Assembly: GCA_035358815.1 (NCBI GenBank)
Contig: DAOPQC010000003.1
Coordinates: forward strand, 310,001 to 374,000
Length of the DNA stretch: 64,000 nt
Direction: 5' to 3'
Source of the DNA: Thermoanaerobaculales bacterium
Lineage (GTDB): Bacteria; Acidobacteriota; Thermoanaerobaculia; Thermoanaerobaculales; Sulfomarinibacteraceae
Shown here: positions 1 through 7,223 of the stretch, piece by piece
How the letters are laid out: each line of letters begins with the position of its first letter
How positions within the stretch are numbered: position 1 is the first letter of the stretch
Position numbers and translations under genes: made by a program
Notes under the pieces: model-generated
The model's database searches: none
Seen by the model: the letters and a program-made list of their open reading frames with translations, nothing else
What the model was told of the DNA's origin: nothing

Positions 1-935
1 GAGATCGCGCAGGAGGCAACGCCGTGGCTCCCGGCGACCCCGGCGAGCTCGGCGAGCGAGGCCTCGCGGTCCGCCACCGCATCGAGCTTGGTGCCGACCA
101 GCAGCCACGCCCGGCGGTGCAGCGCCGCCGAGTACGATTCGAGCTCGGCGCGGATGGTGGCGACCCGCTCCCCGAGCGGGGTGGGGTCCGTCAGGTCCGC
201 CAGGTGGGCCAGCGCCCGGCAGCGCTCGACGTGGCGCAGGAACTGGACGCCCAGCCCGGCGCCCTGATGGGCGCCCTCGATCAGGCCCGGGATGTCGGCG
301 ACCACCATCGTGCGGAACTCGTCGTCGGCCGACCGCACCACCCCGAGGCAGGGCTCCAGGGTGGTGAAGGGATAGTCGGCGACCTTGGGCCTCGCGGCCG
401 AGATGCGCGACAGCAGGGTCGACTTGCCGGCGTTCGGCATGCCCACCAGGCCGAGGTCGGCCATCAGCTTCAGCTCGAGCGAAAGCTCCCGCTCCTCGCC
501 AGGCGCGCCCGGCTCGGCGCGGCGCGGCGCCCGGTTGGTCGGGGTCGCGAAGCGCGCGTTGCCGCGGCCGCCGCGGCCGCCGCGGGCGACGACCAGGCGC
601 TGCCCGACGGCAACCAGGTCGCCGAGCAGCTCGCCGGTCGCGGCGTCGCGGACCACGGTGCCCGGGGGGACCGCCACCACGATGTCGCTGCCGTCCGCGC
701 CGGTCTTGGTCGAGCCCTGCCCGTGCTCGCCCCGCGCGGCCTTGATCAGGCGGCGGTGGTGGACGTGGAGCAGGGTGTTGTAGCCGGAGTCCACCACCAG
801 CACCACGCTGCCGCCGGCGCCGCCGTCGCCGCCGCTTGGGCCGCCGCGCGGGACGTACTTCTCCCTCCGGAAGGCGACGCATCCCCTGCCGCCGTCGCCG
901 GCGCGCACCGTCATCCGGGCCGAGTCGATGAACAT
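1..935 (-). CDS. obgE: GTPase Obg/CgtA, C-terminus cut by window edge
   Basis: Obg is a ribosome-associated GTPase that acts in late 50S assembly and stress control. The frame is open to the left edge, so 311 codons are present and the C-terminus is missing (family length is about 340 or more). The glycine-rich Obg fold fills roughly residues 1-158 (GDGGRGCVAFRREK, GGRGGRGNARF). The G domain follows with G1 GMPNAGKST at about 165, G3 DIPG and G4 TKLD. The ATG at 935 gives the classic MFIDSARMTV N-terminus, with GGGAG about 11 nt upstream. It is the third gene of rplU-rpmA-obg, a widely conserved order that links ribosomal proteins with an assembly GTPase. Confidence 0.95.
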   Translation of the reverse strand, partial: MFIDSARMTVRAGDGGRGCVAFRREKYVPRGGPSGGDGGAGGSVVLVVDSGYNTLLHVHHRRLIKAARGEHGQGSTKTGADGSDIVVAVPPGTVVRDAATGELLGDLVAVGQRLVVARGGRGGRGNARFATPTNRAPRRAEPGAPGEERELSLELKLMADLGLVGMPNAGKSTLLSRISAARPKVADYPFTTLEPCLGVVRSADDEFRTMVVADIPGLIEGAHQGAGLGVQFLRHVERCRALAHLADLTDPTPLGERVATIRAELESYSAALHRRAWLLVGTKLDAVADREASLAELAGVAGSHGVASCAI

Positions 936-1041
936 CGGCGGGTCAGCTCCCGGCGCTGGCGGGCGTTCGTGAAACGCGGCCCCGGAACGGGGGCCGCCTG
1001 GTGTGAGCCTTCATTGTCGCGCGCGACATGCCGCCGGCAGG

Positions 1042-1296
1042 TCAGCTCGCGAGGATGCTGATGAACCGACCCATCCGCCCACGGTTGACGAACTTGACCT
1101 CGCCATGCGCGGTGGCGAAGAGGGTGTCGTCCTTGCCCCGCTTGACGTTGTCGCCGGGCTTGAAACGGGTGCCGCGCTGCCGCACCAGGATGGTGCCGGA
1201 GGTCACGCGCTGGCCGTCGCCGACCTTGGTCCCGAGGCGCTGCGCCTGCGAGTCGCGCCCGTTGCGGCTGGAGCCCTGCCCCTTCTTGTGCGCCAT
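1042..1296 (-). CDS. rpmA: 50S ribosomal protein L27
   Basis: L27 lies near the peptidyl-transferase centre of the 50S subunit. The 84-residue protein has the diagnostic N-terminus MAHKKGQGSSRNGRDSQAQR and the family core TILVRQRGTRFKPGDNV. The N-terminus starts directly at MAHKKG, without the cleavable extension known in some Firmicutes. It lies 8 nt downstream of rplU and upstream of obg on the same strand, so the three genes are almost certainly cotranscribed. Confidence 0.97.
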   Translation of the reverse strand: MAHKKGQGSSRNGRDSQAQRLGTKVGDGQRVTSGTILVRQRGTRFKPGDNVKRGKDDTLFATAHGEVKFVNRGRMGRFISILAS

Positions 1297-1304
1297 ACGT
1301 CCTC

Positions 1305-1628
1305 CTACGCCTCGATGGCCTCGACCCGGACCCGGTAGTAGTTCTGGCGGTGGCCGTTGGTCCGTCGATAGCCCTTGCGCAGCTTCTTCTTGAACACGAT
1401 CAGCTTGGGGCCACGCTCGGCGGCGACCACGGAGCCGCGGACGGCGGCGCCCTCGATCACCGGCTTGCCGACCCGAACGGCGTCCCCGGCCGACAGCATC
1501 ACCACGCGGTCGAACAGCATCGGGTCGCCCGGCTTCAGGTCGACGGCGGTGCGCTCCACCAGCAGCACGTCACCCGGGCTCACCCGGTACTGCTTCCCGC
1601 CATGCTCGATGATCGCGTAGTCGCCCAT
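1305..1628 (-). CDS. rplU: 50S ribosomal protein L21
   Basis: L21 binds 23S rRNA. The protein has 107 residues, the normal family length. It begins MGDYAIIEHGGKQYRVSPGD and carries the family motif KKLRKGYRRTNGHRQNYYRV near the C-terminus. The open frame continues upstream to 1757, but homology starts at MGDYAI, and a GAGAGG ribosome-binding site lies just before the ATG at 1628. I therefore chose the short start. It is the first gene of rplU-rpmA-obg, with a promoter at 1660-1688. Confidence 0.96.
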   Translation of the reverse strand: MGDYAIIEHGGKQYRVSPGDVLLVERTAVDLKPGDPMLFDRVVMLSAGDAVRVGKPVIEGAAVRGSVVAAERGPKLIVFKKKLRKGYRRTNGHRQNYYRVRVEAIEA

Positions 1629-1659
1629 TGCACACCTCTCCCTCGGACGAGGGGCCGTT

Positions 1660-1688
1660 GTTGTAGCAAATTGGCGACGTTGTGTCAA
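1660..1688 (-). promoter_or_regulatory. Sigma-70-type promoter of rplU-rpmA-obg
   Basis: Reading the minus strand, TTGACA (1683-1688) is followed by a 17-nt spacer and TACAAC (1660-1665). This gives a perfect -35 box and a fair -10 box. Transcription would start near 1653, leaving a leader of about 25 nt before the rplU ATG at 1628. Position and spacing fit well; activity is inferred. Confidence 0.6.
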
Positions 1689-1735
1689 ATCCCGCATTTC
1701 GCGCTGCTCCCTGACAGCAGCGCGAAATGCGGGAT
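1689..1735. terminator. Perfect 20-bp inverted repeat, likely hairpin terminator
   Basis: A 20-bp arm at 1689-1708 is exactly complementary to 1716-1735 with a 7-nt loop. It sits directly upstream of the rplU -35 box and downstream of the lipid kinase gene. The simplest reading is a terminator that insulates rplU from upstream transcription. On the minus strand the stem is followed by TTTGAC rather than a clean U tract, so a protein-binding palindrome is also possible. Confidence 0.5.
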
Positions 1736-1784
1736 CAGGGGATGAACAAGCGAGCAAGGGCAGGGTGAGCGGCGCGCTACCTGG

Positions 1785-1800
1785 CCCGTTCCCGTTCCCG
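1785..1800. repeat. Short hexamer array (CCCGTT)n
   Basis: Two and a half copies of the CCCGTT word, the same word family as the long intergenic arrays between 31 and 57 kb. It lies 3' of the lipid kinase gene together with the heptamer array at 1873-1896. The rest of the interval 1736-1872 shows nothing recognisable. Confidence 0.6.
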
Positions 1801-1872
1801 ACGAGGACGAATCCGACCGTGAACGCGTCACACGGCCACGGATCCGATGCCGGGTGGGTGGAGGCCCCTGAT

Positions 1873-1896
1873 CCTAGTCCCTAGACCCTAGATCCT
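1873..1896. repeat. Heptamer array (CCTAGNY) touching a stop codon
   Basis: Three exact 7-nt periods, CCTAGTC CCTAGAC CCTAGAT, plus CCT. The last T belongs to the TGA stop of the lipid kinase (1896-1898, minus strand), so the array begins at the stop codon. On the coding strand it is G-rich and AGG-anchored. Similar arrays sit at or just after the stops of the HD gene, glnA and the PHP gene. Confidence 0.75.
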
Positions 1897-2783
1897 CATG
1901 CACTGGCCGGCCTCGGCACCACGACCGAGATCGCCTTCGGGATGACCTCGAAGCGGGCCGAGGGCGGCTCGAGCACCGCAATGTCGCCGTCGACGTGCAT
2001 CGGCAACGGCCGGTCGTAGTGCAGCTCGAGCCAGGGCGCGCGCAGCTCGACGGTGTCGCTGATCGTCCCGAGCGTCCCCCTCATCGCAGCCACCAGCCGC
2101 GGGATGCGGCCGAGCGGCCCGATCCCCGGCACCAGGGTTGCGTCGAGCAGGCCGTCGTCGGGCACCGCGCGCGGGGCCAGGATGAAGCCGCCACCGGTGG
2201 TCGGGCCGCCGTGCACGGCGAGGATCGTCATCGAGCCCTCGTAGCGCCGGTCGGGGGTCTCGACCACCACCGGCGGCGACTCGAACTTGACGAGCGAGAC
2301 CAGCGCCGTGCCGAGGTAGGCGACGATGCCGCGGATCCGCTTGATGCGGGCGGCCCGGGTGTTGATGTCGCCGAGCAGGCCGACCCCGATCGCGTTGAGC
2401 ACCAGGTAGTCGCCGATCCGGATCAGGTCGACCTGGCGGCGGTGGCCGTCGAGCACGACCCGGGCCGCCTCCCGGACGTCGAGCGGAATGCCCAGGGTCC
2501 GCGCCACGTCGTTGCCGGTGCCGATCGGCAGGATGCCGAGCGCGCCGCCCCCGCTCCTGAAGAGCCCTGACGCGGCCTGGCAGACGGTGCCGTCGCCGCC
2601 CACCGCCACCACCAGCTCGTGGCCGTCGCGCACCGCCTGCTCGGCGAGTGAGATGGCATGCCACGGCCGCTCGGTGAAGACGACCTCGGCCTTGACTCCG
2701 AGCTCCTCGAGGATCGGCGCGACTCGGCCCCACTCGCGGCCGACCCGGCCCACCGCTGCCGCCGGATTGACGATGATCCGCAT
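1896..2783 (-). CDS. Diacylglycerol/sphingosine kinase-family lipid kinase
   Basis: This is a 295-residue member of the DagK/YegS family, which phosphorylates diacylglycerol or related lipids at the cytoplasmic membrane surface. Visible: the N-terminal MRIIVNPAAA strand, the nucleotide-binding motif VAVGGDGTVCQAASG at about 59-73, and GILPIGTGNDVARTLG at about 83-98, the usual order and spacing. The C-terminal half holds the typical beta-sandwich with HVDGD. The length is normal. It is followed by repeat arrays rather than another gene. Exact lipid substrate cannot be told from sequence. Confidence 0.88.
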   Translation of the reverse strand: MRIIVNPAAAVGRVGREWGRVAPILEELGVKAEVVFTERPWHAISLAEQAVRDGHELVVAVGGDGTVCQAASGLFRSGGGALGILPIGTGNDVARTLGIPLDVREAARVVLDGHRRQVDLIRIGDYLVLNAIGVGLLGDINTRAARIKRIRGIVAYLGTALVSLVKFESPPVVVETPDRRYEGSMTILAVHGGPTTGGGFILAPRAVPDDGLLDATLVPGIGPLGRIPRLVAAMRGTLGTISDTVELRAPWLELHYDRPLPMHVDGDIAVLEPPSARFEVIPKAISVVVPRPASA

Positions 2784-2845
2784 GCGTGGACTCTACCAGA
2801 CACCCGGATGGATTCGCACCACGCGGCGGCGCCGGCCGCGCGCCC

Positions 2846-3622
2846 TCATCCGTAGCGGCCCTCGATGTACTCCAGGGTCCGGGGGTCCTTGGGGTTCAGG
2901 AAGAGCTCCTCGGTGGCGGCGTGCTCGACCAGCCTGCCCATCAGCATGAAGATCGACTCGTCGGAGGCGCGCCGGGCCTGGGCCATGTTGTGGGTGACGA
3001 TGACGATGGTGTAGCGGCCCTTGAGCTCGAACATCAGCTCCTCGATCGCCGCCGTGCCCTCAACGTCGAGGGCCGAGCAGGGCTCGTCCATCAGGATCAC
3101 CTCGGGCTTGAGCGGGAGCAGGCGCGCGATGCACAGCTTCTGCTGCTGCTCGAGCTGGAGCGTGGTCGCCTTGGCCTTGAGGCGGTCCCTGAGGTCCCGC
3201 CACAGCCCGACCTCGGTCAGCGCCTTCTCGACCGCGATGTCGAGATCGGCGCGCTGCAGCGCGCTGCGGTCGCAGTGGACGCGCAGCCCGAACACCACGT
3301 TCTCGTAGACCGACACCGGCAGCGGGTTGGGGCGCTGGAAGACCATGCCCACCGACTTTCGGAGCTCGATCAGCGACACGTCCGGGTCGTAGATGTTCTT
3401 GCCGAGAACGATGATCTCGCCGGTGGTGCGAACGTAGTCGTAGCGCTCGTTGACCCGGTTGAAGCAGCGCAGCAAGGTCGTCTTGCCGCACCCGGAGGGG
3501 CCGATCATGGAGGTGATCAGGCCGTGGCGGATACCGACCGTGACGTCGCTGAGGGCCTGGAACGAGCCGTAGTAGAGGTTGAGCCCCCGGGTGGCAATGC
3601 TGAGCTCGCCCGCGCCGCTCAT
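2846..3622 (-). CDS. pstB: Pst1 ATPase subunit a: PstB with degenerate signature motif
   Basis: This is a 258-residue ABC ATPase of the PstB family, which normally powers phosphate import as a homodimer on PstCA. Walker A GPSGCGKT (41-48), Q-loop Gln96 (VFQ), Walker B VILMDE (175-180) and the H-loop VTHN (His211) are all intact. The ABC signature, LSGGQ in the family, reads LQLEQ at 155-159. The partner gene just upstream has the opposite defects: intact LSGGQ but no Q-loop Gln and no H-loop His. The two genes overlap by 4 nt (ATGA). An obligate heterodimer with one working ATP site is the best reading. The canonical PstB at 22017-22781 is the internal control. Confidence 0.9.
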   Translation of the reverse strand: MSGAGELSIATRGLNLYYGSFQALSDVTVGIRHGLITSMIGPSGCGKTTLLRCFNRVNERYDYVRTTGEIIVLGKNIYDPDVSLIELRKSVGMVFQRPNPLPVSVYENVVFGLRVHCDRSALQRADLDIAVEKALTEVGLWRDLRDRLKAKATTLQLEQQQKLCIARLLPLKPEVILMDEPCSALDVEGTAAIEELMFELKGRYTIVIVTHNMAQARRASDESIFMLMGRLVEHAATEELFLNPKDPRTLEYIEGRYG

Positions 3623-4380
3623 CCGAAGATCCCGTTGACGTAGTCGAAGGTGCGGCGGTCAACCGGGTGATCCGAGAACACGACCCCGCTCGGTCCGAGC
3701 TCGACGATCTCGCCGTTCCACAGGAACATCGTGCGGTCGGCGAGGCGCCGCGCCTGCTGGACCAGGTTGGTCACCAGGATGATCGTCATCTCACGCCGCA
3801 GCTTCTTGAGCACGTCCTCGATGCGCATCGTGGTGACCGGGTCGATGGCGATCGAGAACTCGTCGAGACACAGGATCTCCGGCCGGTGGGAGAGCGCCCG
3901 GGCGATCGTCAGCCGCTGCTGCTGGCCGCCCGACAGCGCGGTGCCCAGGCTCGGCAGCCGGTCCTTGACCTCATCCCAGAGCGCGGCCTGGGTGAGGCAG
4001 CGCTCGACGATCTCGTCGAGCTCGCGCTTCGCCGTCACGCCCGAGCTGCGCGGCGCGAAGGCGACGTTGTCGTAGATCGACATCGGCAGCCCGACCGGGA
4101 GCGGCGCCACCATGCCGACCCGGCGTCGCAGCCCGAAGACGTCCTTGACGCGGCGGATGTCCTCGCCGTTGACCCGGACGCTGCCGGACAGCGTGGCCCC
4201 GGGGATGAAGTCGGTGGTCCGGTTGAGGCAGCGCAGCAGCGAGGTCTTGCCGGACTGGGCCGGCCCGATCACGGCGAAGATCTCGTTCGACTCGATCGCG
4301 AACGAGATGCCGTGCAGCACCTCCTTGGTGCCGTAGGCCAGGCGCAGGTCCTCGACCTCGACGATCCGGCCGCCGCCCAT
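3619..4380 (-). CDS. pstB: Pst1 ATPase subunit b: PstB with missing Q- and H-loop residues
   Basis: This is a 253-residue PstB-family ABC ATPase. Walker A GPAQSGKT (39-46), signature LSGGQQQR (149-156) and Walker B ILCLDE (169-174) are present. The Q-loop position, VFQ in homologues, reads VAP. The H-loop, VTHN in homologues, reads VTNL, so the switch His is Asn205. The D-loop region is also altered (SIAID against SALD). These losses mirror those of subunit a. The ATG lies 3 nt after the TGA that closes the extended pstA frame, so tight operon coupling is preserved. Confidence 0.88.
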   Translation of the reverse strand: MGGGRIVEVEDLRLAYGTKEVLHGISFAIESNEIFAVIGPAQSGKTSLLRCLNRTTDFIPGATLSGSVRVNGEDIRRVKDVFGLRRRVGMVAPLPVGLPMSIYDNVAFAPRSSGVTAKRELDEIVERCLTQAALWDEVKDRLPSLGTALSGGQQQRLTIARALSHRPEILCLDEFSIAIDPVTTMRIEDVLKKLRREMTIILVTNLVQQARRLADRTMFLWNGEIVELGPSGVVFSDHPVDRRTFDYVNGIFG

Positions 4381-4383
4381 CCC

Positions 4384-4506
4384 TCACCACCTCTTGCGCC
4401 GGCGCATGACGACGCGCGCCGCGATCGCCGTGGCGTTGACCAGCAGCACCGAGCCGAGGAGGACGACCGCGGTCGCGTAGGGGATCGACTCCTTGACGTT
4501 GGGCAC
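4384..4506 (-). other. pstA: Detached C-terminal helix of pstA behind an in-frame TAG
   Basis: In the same frame as pstA, directly after TAG at 4507-4509, 40 sense codons run to TGA at 4384-4386. They encode VPNVKESIPYATAVVLLG, then a hydrophobic stretch ending in RRRKRW, the normal last transmembrane helix and basic tail of PstA. The Pst2 paralogue reads VSMQSPNV where this one reads VST-stop-VPNV, so the stop replaces a Gln codon (CAG to TAG, one base). The next gene starts 3 nt after the second stop, which supports 4384 as the ancestral end. Confidence 0.85.
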
Positions 4507-5295
4507 CTAGGTGGAGACCGTGTAGAGGTGCATGGACAGCGCCATGCACTGGTCGCCGAGCCGGTACGGGAAGAGGTCGCCGCGCTGCACCGCCTTGTAG
4601 AAGACGGCGCCGGTGAACATGATCGGCGCGGTCTCGCCGGCGGCGCGGGACACCTGCAGGATGATGCCGGTGAGGATGCCCGAGATCGAGTTGGGCAGGA
4701 CGACCGCACGGATGGTCTGCCAGCGGGTCGCCCCCACGTTCCAGCAGGCCTCCCGGAACGCCCTCGGCACCGACGCCAGCGCCTCGCGGGTGCTGGCGAT
4801 GATCACCGGCAGCGTCATGATCGCGAGCGTCAGCGCGGCCGCCTGGATCGAGAAGCCGAACCGCGCCGCGTAGACGAAGGCGCCGAGGCCGAACAGGGCG
4901 TGGACGATGCTCGGGACCCCGGCCAGGTTGATCACGGCGAGGTTGATGAGCCGGTTGAACCAGTTGTCGCGGGCGTACTCGTTGAGGTAGATCGCCGCCA
5001 GCACGCCGATCGGCGCCGCCACCGCGAGCGAGATCGTCACCAGGTAGAGGGTGCCCACGAACGCGGGCCAGATGCCGCCCTCGCGCATGCCTTTGCGGGG
5101 CACGTCGACGAGGAACTCCCAGCCGAGCGACGGCCAGGCCCGCACCAGCAGGTAGACGACAATGCCGATGAGCGGGGCGACCATGGCCAGGGCCATCGCC
5201 CCGAACACGAGCTTCGCCACCCGCTGGGCGCGCTCGCTGCGGGCGCCCCGGGCAGTCCGGGTGAAGCGCGGCGCGGCCGGGAGGGAGCCGTCCAC
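4507..5295 (-). CDS. pstA: Pst1 permease PstA, ended early by an amber codon
   Basis: This is one of the two membrane-spanning subunits of the phosphate ABC importer. The 262 residues before TAG hold an N-terminal helix, the EYARD segment, NLAGVPSIVHALFGLG, and the cytoplasmic coupling motif EACWNVGATRWQTIRAVVLP. They also include the family segment SRAAGETAPIMFTG. The protein then stops at LYTVST instead of continuing into the last helix (see 4384-4506). The GTG start at 5295 is 4 nt after the pstC stop. Whether the shortened protein, a read-through form or nothing functional is made cannot be decided here. A sequencing error is the main dull alternative. Confidence 0.88.
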   Translation of the reverse strand: MDGSLPAAPRFTRTARGARSERAQRVAKLVFGAMALAMVAPLIGIVVYLLVRAWPSLGWEFLVDVPRKGMREGGIWPAFVGTLYLVTISLAVAAPIGVLAAIYLNEYARDNWFNRLINLAVINLAGVPSIVHALFGLGAFVYAARFGFSIQAAALTLAIMTLPVIIASTREALASVPRAFREACWNVGATRWQTIRAVVLPNSISGILTGIILQVSRAAGETAPIMFTGAVFYKAVQRGDLFPYRLGDQCMALSMHLYTVST

Positions 5296-5299
5296 GCGC

Positions 5300-6241
5300 C
5301 TACCTCCGCCGGATCCCGCGCACCACGAGGTCCGCGGCGACGTTCACGACCAGGGTGATCCAGAACAGCAGGACGCCGGTGAGGAACAGCACGCGGTAGT
5401 GGGGCGACCCGGCCGGCGCCTCGCCGAGCTCGGCGGCGACGTTGGCGGTCAGCGTGCGCACCGAGTTGAGGAGGCCGTCCGGGATGTGGACGGCGTGGCC
5501 GGTCGCCATCAGCACGGCCATGGTCTCGCCGACGGCGCGGCCGACGCCGAGCAGCACCGCGGCGAGGAGGCCGTTCTTGGCCGCCGGCAGCAGGACCCGG
5601 TAGACCGTCTGCCAGCGCGTCGCGCCGAGCGCGACGGCCGCCTCCCGGTAGGAGTCGGGCACGGCCCGCAGCGCGTCCTCGCCGATCGAGACGATGATCG
5701 GCACGCTCATCAGCGCGAGGATGACGGCGCCGTTCAACAGGTTGACCCCGATCGGGGTGCCGGTCAGGGTGACGATGATCTTGCTCATCACGGTCAGGCC
5801 GACGAAGCCCCAGACCACGCTCGGGATGGCGGCGAGCAGCTCGATCACGATCTTGAGCGTCTCCCTGAGCTTCGGCGGGCAGAACTCGGACACGAAGATG
5901 GCCGCCCCCAGCCCAAACGGGACCGCGAGCACGATCGCCACCGCGGTCACCGACAACGTGCCCACGGTGAGGGCGAGCGTGCCGTAACGGACGTTGTTGA
6001 CCGAGGTCGGGTACCACTCGGTCGAGAACAGGAACTCGAAGATGTGGAAGTCCTTGTTCCACAGCACCGGGGCCGCCTCACGGAAAATGAAGAAGAAGAT
6101 CGCGACCACGAAGATCACGGCGCTGACGCCGCTGACCTTGACCAGGGTTTCGATGACCCGCTCGCTGACCAGCGCCAGCGTCGACCGGGACGGCCGCCGC
6201 TCGGCGGGCACGCCGCCGGACGTGGTCACAGCCGCGCTCAC
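5300..6241 (-). CDS. pstC: Pst1 permease PstC
   Basis: This is the second permease subunit of the phosphate importer, 313 residues, normal for the short form of PstC. It has an N-terminal hydrophobic helix (FVVAIFFFIF) and the segment LAAIPSVVWGFVGL. The coupling motif is EAAVALGATRWQTVYRVLLP, followed by GVGRAVGETMAVLMATG. The C-terminal helix ends in RGIRRR. Nothing is degenerate, unlike its PstA and PstB partners. It is separated from pstS by 61 nt and from pstA by 4 nt. Confidence 0.94.
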   Translation of the reverse strand: MSAAVTTSGGVPAERRPSRSTLALVSERVIETLVKVSGVSAVIFVVAIFFFIFREAAPVLWNKDFHIFEFLFSTEWYPTSVNNVRYGTLALTVGTLSVTAVAIVLAVPFGLGAAIFVSEFCPPKLRETLKIVIELLAAIPSVVWGFVGLTVMSKIIVTLTGTPIGVNLLNGAVILALMSVPIIVSIGEDALRAVPDSYREAAVALGATRWQTVYRVLLPAAKNGLLAAVLLGVGRAVGETMAVLMATGHAVHIPDGLLNSVRTLTANVAAELGEAPAGSPHYRVLFLTGVLLFWITLVVNVAADLVVRGIRRR

Positions 6242-6302
6242 CGCGGGAGCCTCGCCGTCATCGGCGCGCTCGCAATGCGGCCGGCCGACGAGAAGGGGCG
6301 CG

Positions 6303-7217
6303 TCACGCGCCGTCCCCGCCGGCGATCACCGGCACGTAGCCGTTGTCCTCGAGGATCCGCTGGCCGGCCGGCGAGAGGATCCAGTCGATGTAGTCCTTGA
6401 CCGCGCCCTGCGGCTCGCCGAGCGTGTACATCTGGAGCGAGCGGGCCAGCGGGTAGGCCTTGAGCACCGTGTTCTCGACGGTCGGCTCGTAGGCCGGCTC
6501 GCCGGCGGCACGGGCGATCTTGAGGATCTTGACCGTGTCCGTCGCGTACCCCATGCCGCTGTACCCGATCGCGGTCCTGGCGCTGCCGATCAGCTCGACG
6601 ACCTCCTTGGAGCCGTTCATGTCGCGCGAGCCGAGCTTGAAGTCCTTCTTGCCGAGAACCCGCTCGCGGAAGAACTCGTAGGTCCCCGAGCTCGACTGGC
6701 GGGAGATCCTGACGATGGTGTCGTCGCTCACCCCCGGGATCTCGACGCCGAGGTCCGACCACCTCACCGCCGTGCCGTCCTCGGCGAAGATGTCGGCCAG
6801 CTGCTCGAAGTTGATCTCGCTGATCGGGTTGTCCCTGTGCACGAAGACGGCGAGCGCGTCATAGCCGACGATGAACTCGCGCGGCTCCTTGCCGGTGTTC
6901 TTCCTGGCCTGCTCGGCCTCCTCGGGCTTCATGTTGCGGCTGGCGTTGGCGATGTCGATGGTGCCGCGCTCGAGCGCCGCGATGCCCACCCCCGAGCCGC
7001 CGCCCGAGACCTCCACCCCGACCGTGGGCGCGACGTTGGTGTACTCCTCGGCCCATGCCTGGGCGACGTTCACCATCGTGTCCGAGCCGCGGACCTGGAT
7101 CGTCGTGGCCTTGCCGCTGCGGCTCTTTCCGCAGGCGGTCGGCAGCAGCGCGGCCGCCACCAGCAGCACGGCCGTCGGCGCCGCGGACATCGCCGGGATT
7201 CTGGATAGGAAGCTCAC
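6303..7217 (-). CDS. pstS: Pst1 phosphate-binding lipoprotein PstS
   Basis: This is a 304-residue periplasmic binding protein that should deliver phosphate to PstCA. The N-terminus is a signal peptide ending in LLPTAC, so Cys29 is the likely lipidated residue. Phosphate-site motifs are GSDTM near the N-terminus, SGGGSGVGIAALERGTIDIA, and SRQSSSGTYEFF in the second lobe. It starts 6 nt after the phoU-fusion stop, so the regulator is cotranscribed upstream of the transporter. Residues of the binding pocket look standard; arsenate or another oxyanion cannot be excluded. Confidence 0.93.
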   Translation of the reverse strand: MSFLSRIPAMSAAPTAVLLVAAALLPTACGKSRSGKATTIQVRGSDTMVNVAQAWAEEYTNVAPTVGVEVSGGGSGVGIAALERGTIDIANASRNMKPEEAEQARKNTGKEPREFIVGYDALAVFVHRDNPISEINFEQLADIFAEDGTAVRWSDLGVEIPGVSDDTIVRISRQSSSGTYEFFRERVLGKKDFKLGSRDMNGSKEVVELIGSARTAIGYSGMGYATDTVKILKIARAAGEPAYEPTVENTVLKAYPLARSLQMYTLGEPQGAVKDYIDWILSPAGQRILEDNGYVPVIAGGDGA

Positions 7218-7223
7218 GGGTGG

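Noticed and set aside
4507..4509. Genome-wide recoding of TAG as a sense codon to explain pstA
   Set aside because: TAG is the ordinary stop of other genes here: kdpA, kdpB, purB, the nucleotidyltransferase, pstC of Pst1 and the HD gene. Only local suppression or mutation remains possible.
3667..5358. Very long open frame on the plus strand antisense to pstB-b and pstA
   Set aside because: Charged low-complexity translation with no family features, opposite to recognised genes. High GC opens antisense frames; the same holds for many others, such as 49830-50198 and 59962-61212.
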